Source: a bacterium
GTDB taxonomy: Bacteria; Myxococcota_A; Bradymonadia; UBA7976; UBA1532
Reading direction: 5' to 3'
Length of the DNA stretch: 64,000 nucleotides
Assembly: GCA_030426085.1 (NCBI GenBank)
Contig: JAUHYW010000043.1
Coordinates: forward strand, 19,222 to 83,221
Both the position numbers and the translations under genes were made by a program. Under the pieces are notes generated by a model. The model ran no database searches and was not told where the DNA came from. It saw only the letters and a list, made by a program, of their open reading frames with translations. This document shows, piece after piece, positions 36,846 to 45,346 of the stretch (position 1 is its first letter; every line of letters begins with the position of its first letter).

Positions 36846-39833
36846 TCAATCCGTGCTGAAGATGAACGGATAGGTGACCCGGGTCACCTTGCCCATCGCC
36901 GGGAACCGCATGCGCTCGATGACCCCGCGCAGGCAGGTCCACAGCGCGGGGTCGTCCAGCCCGCCGGCGCGCTCGACACCGGCGACCGCGCCGTCGGGCT
37001 GGATGGCGAACGACGCCTCCACCTTGCCCGCCAGCTTCGGCGACAGCCGGAGCTGCGCCTCGTAGCACCCCCGGATCGCCCGCCGGTTGCGATCCATCAC
37101 CCGCTTGATGGCCCGCTTCTCGAGCGCCGCCGACGCGGCCAGCCCGGCCTGCACGCCCCCCGCCGGGGCGCCGCCGAGCAGCGTCGGATCGAGCGCGCGC
37201 CCGTCGATCTGACCGGGCACCACCCCGGTCGGCGCCGGCCTCGGCGTCGGCGGCGGGCCGACACCGACGCTCACCCCGCGACACGCCGCTCCGGCGAACT
37301 GCATCACCCGGCTCCACGGCACCGCCTCGGCCACATACAGATCGACCGGCGCCTCCGGCTCGGCGGCCGCCGCCGCGCGCAACGCCGCCGGCTCGATCGG
37401 CGCGCCGGACAGCGTCGCCCCCTTCGGATCGAGGGCCAGGGCAGCCCCCGGCCGACGCCGCGTCTGGCCCAGCGCGGAGCGCGGGTCGGGCAGCGGCTCG
37501 GCGTCGCCCGCATCCGCCCCGCGGAGGCGCACCGGCACCCCCACGACCCCATCGCCCCGGGCCGCGACCAGGATCAGCCGATCGCGACCCGCGTCGGCCA
37601 GCGCCGCGAGCACCGGCTTCACCCGGCTCCACGGCACGTCGCGCCCCACGCCGAGCTGGATCGTCTCGTAGCCCATCCTGCGGAGCAGCGCCGGATCCAC
37701 CTCGGCGAGCGGCGTCTCGTCGACCAGCACCGCGTCGCCCGTGACCCGGACCGCCGCCCCCGCCTCGACCTCGACCGGGCAACCCTCGAGCGCCGGCGTC
37801 GCGGCGGGCAGCTCGACCAGCTTCGGGGCGGGGCGGGCCTCGGCCGCCTTCAGCCGGGCGCAGATCGCCTCGTCCCCCGCCAGGCACAGCGGGCGCAGGC
37901 GGGCGATGGCCTCCGCCGGGCGCCAGCCGTCCAGCGCGCTCCGGTTCGTGCTCAGCAGGACCACCCGCCGCAGCCCCTTCACGGCCGGAGCCAGCGCCGG
38001 GGCCTGCTCGGCGCAGCTCAGCGAGCCCTCCATCTCGGCCAGGGCCGCCGCCATCAGCCGCCCGCGCATCTCGGGCGCGGCCGAGGCCACCGCCGTCAGC
38101 GCTTCCACGGCGCCCCGCTCCGCCCGGCGCAGGCAGGCCGACGCTTCGGACTCCTCCGCTGCGTGGATCGGGCCGTCGTAGTCCGCGGCGATGGCCTTCG
38201 CGGCTGTCGGCGGCGTCGGCGGCGCGTCGAACCCGACCCGGATCTGGCCGATCAGCGCCCGCCCGGCCCGGTCGAGGCGGCCCTCGACCCCGGCGAACTC
38301 GGCGGCCACCCGCGCCACCTCGGGGGGCAGGCCCGACAGCTTCTCGCTGCGCAGCGAGAGGCGCCCCAGCGGCGCGTCGGACGCCGGATCGCCGAACGCG
38401 TCGCGCCCCACGCCCAGGCCGATGACCACCGCCTGACTCCCGTCGGGCAGCGCCCGGGTCCACAGCTCGGGCGCCGGCTCGATCCGGGCCTCGGCCAGCG
38501 CCGCCCGCACCGGGGCCAGATCGGCGCCCGCCGGCACCTGGAGCGCCAGCGCGACCCGCGGGCGGGGGCCGTCCATGCCGAAGAACGCCACCTGGGGGGC
38601 CCGGGCGCCGAGCGTGGCCAGCGGCGTCTCCCGGGCCGCCATCGCCAGCAGCAGCTTCGCCCCGCCCAGCGGGCTGCGGGTCAGCGTGTGCAGCGGGCAG
38701 CCCGGGCCGCACTCGGCGTACATCCGGGCCAGCCGGCGCCCGTCGACCCCGGCCGGCGCCGGCTGATCGGCCGCGTCGAGCATGCCCCGCAGATCGGCGG
38801 CCAGCGCGAGGTGGGCCGCGGCGTCGCCCTTGGGCGTCAGCGGGGCGTGGCTCCGGCCCTCGAACAGCGCCGCCCCGGCGTCGGTGAGGCTGATCACGCT
38901 GCGCAGCGAGACGCCCGCCGCGTCGCCCCGCAGTTCGAACATCCAGTCGTCCATCTCGGGCCGCGCGCTGTACATCAGCCCCTCGGCCATCATCAACAGG
39001 CCCGTCCCGTGGGCGACGAGCCGGTCGGCCATACCGCTGCCGGACATCGCCAGCGCCTCGAACATCTGGGTCGCGCCGTGCTGGGTGAAGACCGCCCGCA
39101 GGTGCCACGGCCGCAGCAGCGCCCGCAGCGGGCCGCCCTCGGCCGCCACCAGCGCCGCGTGGGCCGGCGTGCGCGCGCTGGGCCCGCCGGGGATCGACCA
39201 GTCGTCGGGGGTCGGCCCGCCGGTCGCGATCTCGACCCGGGCCCGGCCGTCCTCGGCGAAGATCCGCAGCGCGGTGAGCGGCCCGGCCCGCAGGCGCTCG
39301 CCGTCGGCGCGCCAGCCCCGCTTCATCAGCGCCCCGGTCAGCGCGCCGCTCAGCGTCGCCGGATCGCTGGCCGGGATCAGGATCCGGTGGCGCAGCGGCG
39401 GCGGCACGCCGGGGCGCACGAGCGGATCGGGCAGTCGGGGGGTGATCGCGCCGGCCGGGGCCGCGAAGGCCGGTTCGAAGAGCGCCGCGACGATCGGGCG
39501 GCTGCGATCCCACCCGGGCAGGGCGCCGAACTCGGCCTCGAGGGCCGCCAGCGGATCGCGCTGCTTCTCGGCGAAGGCCGGGTCGAGCCGGGCCACCCGG
39601 GGGGCCCACGCGGCGATCGTGCTCGCGAGGGCCTCGGGCTGCGCCACCACCGTCAGCAGGGCCCGATCGCCGACTGCGTCGACCCACCCGGCCAGCGCGT
39701 CGTCGGCTCTCGGGGCCTCGGCCGGTCGGGCGCTGTCGGCGTCGGTCTTCGGGGAGCTGCTGCACGCCCCGGCGAACGCGGCGCCGAGCGCAGCACAGAT
39801 CAACAAGCCGAGCGGGGCAGGGGACCGTCTCAT
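36846..39833 (-). CDS. Large lipoprotein with AgmX/PglI C-terminal domain
   Basis: The 995-residue protein starts at ATG 39833 after GGAGGA and has a lipobox (GAAFAGACSSS). The first 550 residues look like a DUF3352-type envelope fold (repeated LRAG/LALAADL segments). A 90-residue ExbD/biopolymer-like domain with VEVEAGAAVRVTG follows. The last 95 residues are the AgmX/PglI domain: RAIRGCYEAQLRLSPKLAGKVEASFAI, with the conserved cysteine pair and LWTCLRGVIERMRFPA. AgmX/PglI proteins belong to myxobacterial gliding and envelope systems. The function here is not established. Confidence 0.82.
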   Translation of the reverse strand: MRRSPAPLGLLICAALGAAFAGACSSSPKTDADSARPAEAPRADDALAGWVDAVGDRALLTVVAQPEALASTIAAWAPRVARLDPAFAEKQRDPLAALEAEFGALPGWDRSRPIVAALFEPAFAAPAGAITPRLPDPLVRPGVPPPLRHRILIPASDPATLSGALTGALMKRGWRADGERLRAGPLTALRIFAEDGRARVEIATGGPTPDDWSIPGGPSARTPAHAALVAAEGGPLRALLRPWHLRAVFTQHGATQMFEALAMSGSGMADRLVAHGTGLLMMAEGLMYSARPEMDDWMFELRGDAAGVSLRSVISLTDAGAALFEGRSHAPLTPKGDAAAHLALAADLRGMLDAADQPAPAGVDGRRLARMYAECGPGCPLHTLTRSPLGGAKLLLAMAARETPLATLGARAPQVAFFGMDGPRPRVALALQVPAGADLAPVRAALAEARIEPAPELWTRALPDGSQAVVIGLGVGRDAFGDPASDAPLGRLSLRSEKLSGLPPEVARVAAEFAGVEGRLDRAGRALIGQIRVGFDAPPTPPTAAKAIAADYDGPIHAAEESEASACLRRAERGAVEALTAVASAAPEMRGRLMAAALAEMEGSLSCAEQAPALAPAVKGLRRVVLLSTNRSALDGWRPAEAIARLRPLCLAGDEAICARLKAAEARPAPKLVELPAATPALEGCPVEVEAGAAVRVTGDAVLVDETPLAEVDPALLRRMGYETIQLGVGRDVPWSRVKPVLAALADAGRDRLILVAARGDGVVGVPVRLRGADAGDAEPLPDPRSALGQTRRRPGAALALDPKGATLSGAPIEPAALRAAAAAEPEAPVDLYVAEAVPWSRVMQFAGAACRGVSVGVGPPPTPRPAPTGVVPGQIDGRALDPTLLGGAPAGGVQAGLAASAALEKRAIKRVMDRNRRAIRGCYEAQLRLSPKLAGKVEASFAIQPDGAVAGVERAGGLDDPALWTCLRGVIERMRFPAMGKVTRVTYPFIFSTD

Positions 39834-40021
39834 CGTCTTCCTCCGGGTCGAGGCCAGCATGCACCGTCCTCGGGCCTCGCTCAACGCCCGGCCCGCCCGA
39901 CCGGCCATGGGGTCGGTGGACCCCGCCCGGTGACCGGCGATCGTGACGTCGAGGTCCCACCGGCCGGGGACCGGGGGCCCCACAGCCCGCAAACCCCCGT
40001 CGGATGCGCCTCGCGCGGGGC

Positions 40022-40037
40022 TGGCACGATCCCCGCA
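40022..40037 (+). promoter_or_regulatory. Sigma-54-type promoter candidate
   Basis: TGGCACGATCCCCGCA has the exact TGGCACG upstream element and GG/GC dinucleotides 10 bp apart, as in -24/-12 promoters; the downstream half is CCGCA rather than TTGCA. It is 37 bp upstream of the M15 peptidase gene. Confidence 0.4.
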
Positions 40038-40074
40038 CTCATATCATTCCGAATCGCGACCGGAGGCCCCGCCC

Positions 40075-41448
40075 ATGCGCCGTCTGCTCCTGCTCACCGC
40101 CCTGCCCCTCGCCGCCGTCACCGGCTGCGCGGACTCCTACGACGACGGCCACGGCGACCTGTACGACGACCACCTGCACGAGGCCGAGTCCCCGGTCGAC
40201 CTCAAGGCCGCCGGCCTGAACACCGTGCGCGACGTGGTCCGGGCCCGGGGCTGCTCCACCGCGCCGCTGCGGGCCCTCGACGAGCAGATCGCCCGCGAGC
40301 TGGCCTGCCTCGCCCCCGACACCATGCGCCGCATCGACGACATCCCCGGCCTCACCCTGGGCGGCGGCGCCCGGACCTTCCTCCAGGCCGCGGCCGCCGA
40401 CGCGCTGCGCGCCGCGGTGAACCGGGCCGGCCCGATGACCCTCAACAGCGGCTGGCGCTCGGTGGCCCAGCAGCACGTCCTCAAGTCGTGGGAGGGGAGC
40501 TGCGGCATCGGCATCGCGGCGTCCCCCGGGCGCAGCAACCACCAGTCGGGGCTGGCGCTCGACGTCGCCGACTGGAGCACCTCGAGCAAGCGCAACGCCC
40601 TCAAGAACGCCGGCTTCTCGTGGTACTGCGACTACCGCAACGGCGGCCGGTCGAGCGGCTGCCGGGACACCGTGCACTTCGACTTCTTCGGCGGCACTGA
40701 CCTCCGGCCCTACGCCGTGCTCGCCTTCCAGAGGCTGTGGAACCGCAACAACCCGAACGACCGCATCGCCGAGGACGGCGACTGGGGCCCCAACACCGCC
40801 GCCCGGGTCGACCGCTCGCCGCTCGAAGGCTTCGCCCGCACCGCGACCTGCGCCGCCACCGGCGAGCCCGAGCCGCAGCCCGAGCCCCAGCCGGAGCCGC
40901 AGCCCGAGCCCGACCCCCAGCCGGAGCCGCAGCCTGAGCCGGCCCCCGAGGGCGGCAACGGCGGCATCTGCGACGACCCCGGCCTGCCGCTCTCCGAGCA
41001 CGGCGAGAGCTGCACCGACTACGGCCAGGAGTACTGGCGCTGTAGCTGCAACGACCGCCTCGGGCGCACCGTCAGCCAGGTCTGCCGCGACGGCAAGTGG
41101 ATCAACTTCCACGCCGACCCCGCCGACTGCGGCCGCTGCGACGGCGACTACACCGACGGCTGCAACACCAACGGCCGCCGCCCCGAGCCGGAGCCCGAGC
41201 CGGAGACCGAGCCCGAGGCCCCGGCCAGCCTCAACGGCGGCCTGTGCGCCGACCCCGCGCTGCCCCTCTCGGACCACGCGTGGCGCTGCGATGACGTGCC
41301 CCGCAATACGTGGCGCTGCGCGTGCAGCGAAGGCCACGAGACCCCCGTCTCGCAGGTGTGCCGCGACGGCCGCTGGATCAACTACCAGCTCGACCCCCGC
41401 GACTGCGCCGCCTGCGACGGCAGCTACAGCAGCGGCTGCGAGCCCTGA
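40075..41448 (+). CDS. M15-type carboxypeptidase lipoprotein with Glu/Pro linkers and two Cys modules
   Basis: The 457-residue protein has a lipobox (LPLAAVTGCADS). The peptidase domain has LNSGWRSVAQQ, the zinc-type segment SNHQSGLALDVADW and VHFDF, as in VanY/M15 D-Ala-D-Ala carboxypeptidases. A peptidoglycan-binding-like QRLWNRNNPNDRIAEDGDWGPNT follows. EPQPEP-type linkers join two Cys-rich modules of about 70 residues, each containing RTVSQVCRDGKWIN-like text. It probably trims or binds cell-wall peptides outside the cell. Confidence 0.88.
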   Translation: MRRLLLLTALPLAAVTGCADSYDDGHGDLYDDHLHEAESPVDLKAAGLNTVRDVVRARGCSTAPLRALDEQIARELACLAPDTMRRIDDIPGLTLGGGARTFLQAAAADALRAAVNRAGPMTLNSGWRSVAQQHVLKSWEGSCGIGIAASPGRSNHQSGLALDVADWSTSSKRNALKNAGFSWYCDYRNGGRSSGCRDTVHFDFFGGTDLRPYAVLAFQRLWNRNNPNDRIAEDGDWGPNTAARVDRSPLEGFARTATCAATGEPEPQPEPQPEPQPEPDPQPEPQPEPAPEGGNGGICDDPGLPLSEHGESCTDYGQEYWRCSCNDRLGRTVSQVCRDGKWINFHADPADCGRCDGDYTDGCNTNGRRPEPEPEPETEPEAPASLNGGLCADPALPLSDHAWRCDDVPRNTWRCACSEGHETPVSQVCRDGRWINYQLDPRDCAACDGSYSSGCEP

Positions 41449-41492
41449 CCCCCGCGCCCCCGCCCGCCGCGCCCCCGCGCCCATCTCCCGGG

Positions 41493-41521
41493 TTGACGGG
41501 GCACCATCCCGCCCGGATGAT
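41493..41521 (+). promoter_or_regulatory. Promoter of the metal-uptake operon
   Basis: TTGACG (41493-41498), a 17-bp spacer and GATGAT (41516-41521) lie just before the ATG at 41531. The match is good for this GC content. The leader would be very short. No clear Zur or MntR box was seen. Confidence 0.5.
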
Positions 41522-41530
41522 GCCGCGTCC

Positions 41531-42748
41531 ATGCGCCGCCTCCTCGCCACCCCGCTGCTGCTCGTCGCGCTCGGCGCCAGCCCCCTGTCAGCCGCCGAGC
41601 CCGAAGACGCGCCCGTCGAGCTGACCCCCGAAGAGCTCGAAGCTCTCGAAGCGGGCCTCGACGCCGACGCCGCCAGCGCGCCCCCGCCGGCCGACGCGCC
41701 CCCCGCGCCGCACACCCACGCCGGCCCCGTCGGCAACAGCAACCCCGACATCTCGCTCATCCTCGACACCGCGCTGGCGGTCTTCGACGGCCCGCCCCGC
41801 CAGACCGGGGCCCATGACCCGCAGGCCACCGGCTTCACGCTCCAGCAGCTCGAGATGCACATCGCGGCCAACGTCGACCCCTACTTCCGGCTCGAGGCCA
41901 ACCTCGTCTTCGCCGAGTTCGGGGTCGAGGTCGAAGAGGCCTACGGCACCACCCTCGCCCTGCCGGCCGACCTCCAGCTCCGCGCCGGCCAGATGCTCAC
42001 CCGCTTCGGTCGCATCAACCCGACCCACCCCCACGCGTGGAGCTTCGTCGACCAGCCCCTGGTCAACGGCAAGCTCTTCGGCGGCGAGGGTAGCCGGGGC
42101 CTGGGCGTCGAGCTGTCGTGGCTCGCCCCGCTGCCGTGGTTCGTCGAGCTGGTCGGCAGCGCAACCCACGCCACCGGGGCCTGCTGCGCCCGCAGCTTCT
42201 ACGGGGCCGACGACCTCGGCGTCGAGAGCCCGGCCGACCTGCTCTACACCGCCGCGGTCAAGCAGTTCTTCGCGCTGAGCCGCGAGTGGTCCGTCGCCTG
42301 GGGCCTCTCGGGGCAGTTCGGGCCCAACGCCACCGGCAACGGCAACCGGACCGAGATCTACGGCACCGACCTCTTCATCCACTTCCGCCCGACCCACAGC
42401 CCCGACCGGGCCTGCGTCTCGCTCCAGATCGAGGCGCTGTACCGCACCCGCCAGACCCCCGGCGACCGCCTCGAAGACTTCGGCGGCTACGGCCAGCTCG
42501 TCTGGACCATCGACCCCACCTGGGAGCTGGGCGCGCGCCATGAATACGTCGCCGGAGTGGCCGACGACCCGCTCGACCCCGAGTGGGACGCCGACCGCCA
42601 GCGGAGCACCGTGCAGGCCACCTTCTACCCCTCGCACTTCAGCCGGCTGCGGCTCCAGGGCAGCCGCGCGTTCGGCGACGCGGTCACCTGGAGCGGCATG
42701 CTCGCGCTCGAGCTGCTCATCGGCGCCCACGGGGCCCACAGCTTCTGA
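41531..42748 (+). CDS. Outer-membrane beta-barrel protein, first gene of a metal-uptake operon
   Basis: The 405-residue protein has a signal peptide (MRRLLATPLLLVALGASPLSAA), a Glu/Asp-rich then Pro/His linker (PAPHTHAGPVGN), and amphipathic strands ending in a porin-like pattern. YFRLEANLVFAEFGVEVEEAYG, RAGQMLTRFGRINPTHPH and EYVAGVADDPLD recall zinc-regulated outer-membrane proteins. The His segment could bind zinc. Its stop overlaps the region before znuA, and the next three genes form a ZnuACB-type transporter. Together they suggest outer-membrane metal entry. Confidence 0.78.
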   Translation: MRRLLATPLLLVALGASPLSAAEPEDAPVELTPEELEALEAGLDADAASAPPPADAPPAPHTHAGPVGNSNPDISLILDTALAVFDGPPRQTGAHDPQATGFTLQQLEMHIAANVDPYFRLEANLVFAEFGVEVEEAYGTTLALPADLQLRAGQMLTRFGRINPTHPHAWSFVDQPLVNGKLFGGEGSRGLGVELSWLAPLPWFVELVGSATHATGACCARSFYGADDLGVESPADLLYTAAVKQFFALSREWSVAWGLSGQFGPNATGNGNRTEIYGTDLFIHFRPTHSPDRACVSLQIEALYRTRQTPGDRLEDFGGYGQLVWTIDPTWELGARHEYVAGVADDPLDPEWDADRQRSTVQATFYPSHFSRLRLQGSRAFGDAVTWSGMLALELLIGAHGAHSF

Positions 42749-42759
42749 TGGAGACGACG

Positions 42760-43677
42760 ATGCGCCTCATCCCCCGCCTGCTCACGCTGCTGGCCCTGCT
42801 CGCGCCCTGCGCCGCCCACGCCGAGCTGAAGGTCGTCGCCACGCTGCCCGACCTCGCCGCCATCGCCCGCGAGATCGGCGGCCCCCACGTCACCGTCACC
42901 GCCCTGGCCCCGCCCAGCCAGGACCCGCACTACGTCGACCCCCGGCCCAACCTCATCCTGCCGCTCAACCGGGCCGACCTGCTCATCGTCAACGGCCTCG
43001 AGCTCGAGGTCGGCTGGCTGCCCCCGCTCCAGGTCGCCGCGCGCAACGGCCGCATCCAGACCGGGGGCGACGGCTACTTCGACGCGTCGTCCGTCGTGCG
43101 CCGCCTCGGGGTACCCCAGGGCAAGGTCGACCGGGCGATGGGCGACATCCACCCCGGCGGCAACCCCCACTTCCTGCTCGACCCCCGCGCCGCCCGCCCG
43201 ATCGTCGCCGCGCTCGCCACCCGGATGGGCAAGCTCGACCCGAAGCAGGCCGACCGCTACCGGGCCAACGCCGCCGACTTCGACCGCCGCCTCGCCGCCT
43301 TCGCCGATACCCAGCGGGCCCGCTTCGCCGCGCTGCCCGCCGCCCGCCGGCGGGTCGTCGCCTACCACGCCTCGCTGATCTACCTCTTCGACTGGCTCGG
43401 CCTCGACGAAGCCGAGACCGTCGAGCCCCGCCCGGGCATCGCGCCGACCCCGGCCCACGTCGCCCGGGTCCTCTCGCTGATGAAGAAAGACGGCATCCGG
43501 GCGGTGGTCCAGGAGGCCTACTACCCCAAGAAGACCAGCGAGACCCTCGCCCGCCTCGCCGGGGGGCAGGTCGTCGTGCTGCCCGGGGGCACCCCCGACG
43601 GTACGGCCTACCTCGCGCACCTCGAGGGCATCGCCGACGCCCTCTACGCCGCGCTCGCCGCCCCGGAGGCCGAGTGA
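42760..43677 (+). CDS. znuA: ABC transporter zinc/manganese-binding protein (ZnuA-like)
   Basis: This 305-residue periplasmic cluster-9 solute-binding protein has a signal peptide ending at AHA. It carries the metal-ligand motif DPHYVDPRPN (first His), then DIHPGGNPHFLLDP (second His cluster), a third His at VAYHASLIYLFDW and late acidic residues. There is no long His-rich loop as in E. coli ZnuA, so manganese or iron transport is possible. ATG 42760 is preferred because GGAG is six bases upstream; ATG 42748 is the alternative. Confidence 0.88.
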   Translation: MRLIPRLLTLLALLAPCAAHAELKVVATLPDLAAIAREIGGPHVTVTALAPPSQDPHYVDPRPNLILPLNRADLLIVNGLELEVGWLPPLQVAARNGRIQTGGDGYFDASSVVRRLGVPQGKVDRAMGDIHPGGNPHFLLDPRAARPIVAALATRMGKLDPKQADRYRANAADFDRRLAAFADTQRARFAALPAARRRVVAYHASLIYLFDWLGLDEAETVEPRPGIAPTPAHVARVLSLMKKDGIRAVVQEAYYPKKTSETLARLAGGQVVVLPGGTPDGTAYLAHLEGIADALYAALAAPEAE

Positions 43678-44435
43678 CGCTGCTCCGGGCCCACAGCCTG
43701 CGGGTCGGCTACGCCGGCCGGGCCATCCTGCCGCCGCTCGACCTCGCCGTCGACGCCGGCCGATCATGGGCCCTCGTCGGGCGCAACGGATCGGGCAAGA
43801 CCACTGCCATGCGCACCGTGCTCGGCCTGCTGCCGCCCATCGCCGGGCTGGTCGAGCGGGCCCCCGGCCTGCGCGTGGGCTACGTGCCCCAGCGGGCCAC
43901 CGTCGACGCCTCGGTGCCCGGCCGGGTGCTCGACGTCGTGCGGGCCGGCCTCGACCACGGCTGGAGCTTCCTCGACCCCCGGGTGCCCCTGCGCGGCCGG
44001 CGGGCCATCCGCGACGCGCTCGAAGCCACCGACGCCCTCGACCTGCGCCGCCAGCCCTTCGCCCGGCTCAGCGAAGGCCAGAAGCAGCGGGTGCTCATCG
44101 CCCGCTCGCTCGTCGCCCAACCGGCGCTGATGGTGCTCGACGAGCCCACCAGCGCGCTGGACCCGGTCAGCGAAGACGCCATCTTCACCCTGCTCGACCG
44201 CCTGCGCCGCGAGCGCGGGCTGGCCCTGATCATCGCCAGCCACCAGCTCTCGTACGTGCCCCGCTTCGCGACCCACGCGGTGCTCGTCGACCGGGAGCAC
44301 GACCTCGCCCTGGCCGGCACCGCCGCCGAGATCCTCGCCGCCCCCGCCTTCCACGCCCGCTACGGAGCCGCCGCCGCCGCGCTCGCCGCGCCCACCGCGC
44401 AGGCCGCCGACGCCCGGGAGCCGGCCGATGGGTGA
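43674..44435 (+). CDS. znuC: ABC transporter ATP-binding protein (ZnuC-like)
   Basis: The 253-residue ATPase has Walker A GRNGSGKTT, the Q-loop region YVPQRATVD, the signature LSEGQKQRV, Walker B LMVLDEPTSALDP and the switch His in ASHQLS. The GTG start overlaps the znuA stop and the end overlaps the permease gene. It is the cytoplasmic motor of the metal importer. The C-terminal Ala-rich tail is longer than usual. Confidence 0.92.
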   Translation: MTLLRAHSLRVGYAGRAILPPLDLAVDAGRSWALVGRNGSGKTTAMRTVLGLLPPIAGLVERAPGLRVGYVPQRATVDASVPGRVLDVVRAGLDHGWSFLDPRVPLRGRRAIRDALEATDALDLRRQPFARLSEGQKQRVLIARSLVAQPALMVLDEPTSALDPVSEDAIFTLLDRLRRERGLALIIASHQLSYVPRFATHAVLVDREHDLALAGTAAEILAAPAFHARYGAAAAALAAPTAQAADAREPADG

Positions 44436-45285
44436 AGGCTTGACCGTCGAGCAGTTCTTCGAGCTGTGGGACCTCTTCCGCGACGCCGCGCTCACCGGCG
44501 CCATCGCCGGGGCGCTGCTCGGCCTGCTCGGGGTCTACGTCGTGCTCCGGCGCATGGTCTTCCTCAGCGCCGCCGTCTCGCAGGCCGCCGGATGCGGCGT
44601 CGCGCTCGCCTTCTACGCCCGGCTGCACCTCGGCGCCACCGGCCTGCTCGCCGACCCCACCCTCGGCGCCGCCGCGCTCACCCTGATCGCCGTCGCCCTC
44701 ATCGTGCGCGGCGGCCGCCAGACCCCCGCCGCCCGGGACGGCCTGCTCGGCGTCATCTGGCTGCTCGGCGCCGCCGGCACCCTGGCCATCGGCACCCGCA
44801 TCGTGCAGGACCTCGCCGACATCGACGCCCTGCTCTTCGGCACCGCCGTCGCCGTCGTGCCCGAAGACGTCACCCTCGTCGCCGCCACCGCCGCCATCAT
44901 CGGCGCGCTGCACCTCTGGGCCCACCGGGGCTTCGCCGCCGTCAGCTTCGACCCCGACGGCGCCCGGGTCCGGGGCCTGCCCGCCCGCGCGCTCGACTGG
45001 ACCCTCTTCGCCACCCTGGCCATCGCCGTCTCGGTCTGCACCCGGGTCATCGGCGCCCTGCCCACCTTCGCCTTCAGCGTCCTGCCGGCCCTCGCCGCCG
45101 TGCGCCTCGCCCCCAACGTGCCCCGGGCCCTGATTCTCGCCACGATCCTCGGCGCCCTGTGCGGCTTCGGCGGCTACCTGCTCGCCTCGCTCTACGACCT
45201 GCCCGTCGGCGCCGCCCAGACCCTGCTCGGCGTCGCCGTCGCCGCGTCCGCCGTCCCGATCGCCTGGCTGCTCGACCGCCGCTGA
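44428..45285 (+). CDS. znuB: ABC transporter permease (ZnuB-like)
   Basis: The 285-residue inner-membrane protein has about eight hydrophobic segments, starting with GAIAGALLGLLGVYVVLRRMVFLSAAVSQAAGCGVAL. That segment contains the conserved SxAxSHA-like region of cluster-9 permeases, here with QA in place of the usual SHA. It overlaps znuC by eight bases. It completes the operon. Confidence 0.9.
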   Translation: MGEGLTVEQFFELWDLFRDAALTGAIAGALLGLLGVYVVLRRMVFLSAAVSQAAGCGVALAFYARLHLGATGLLADPTLGAAALTLIAVALIVRGGRQTPAARDGLLGVIWLLGAAGTLAIGTRIVQDLADIDALLFGTAVAVVPEDVTLVAATAAIIGALHLWAHRGFAAVSFDPDGARVRGLPARALDWTLFATLAIAVSVCTRVIGALPTFAFSVLPALAAVRLAPNVPRALILATILGALCGFGGYLLASLYDLPVGAAQTLLGVAVAASAVPIAWLLDRR

Positions 45286-45346
45286 CCGCTGCGCTCGCCG
45301 CCCATCCGGGTTATAGTCCCGCCGCGCGGCAGCGGAGAGACGGCTC

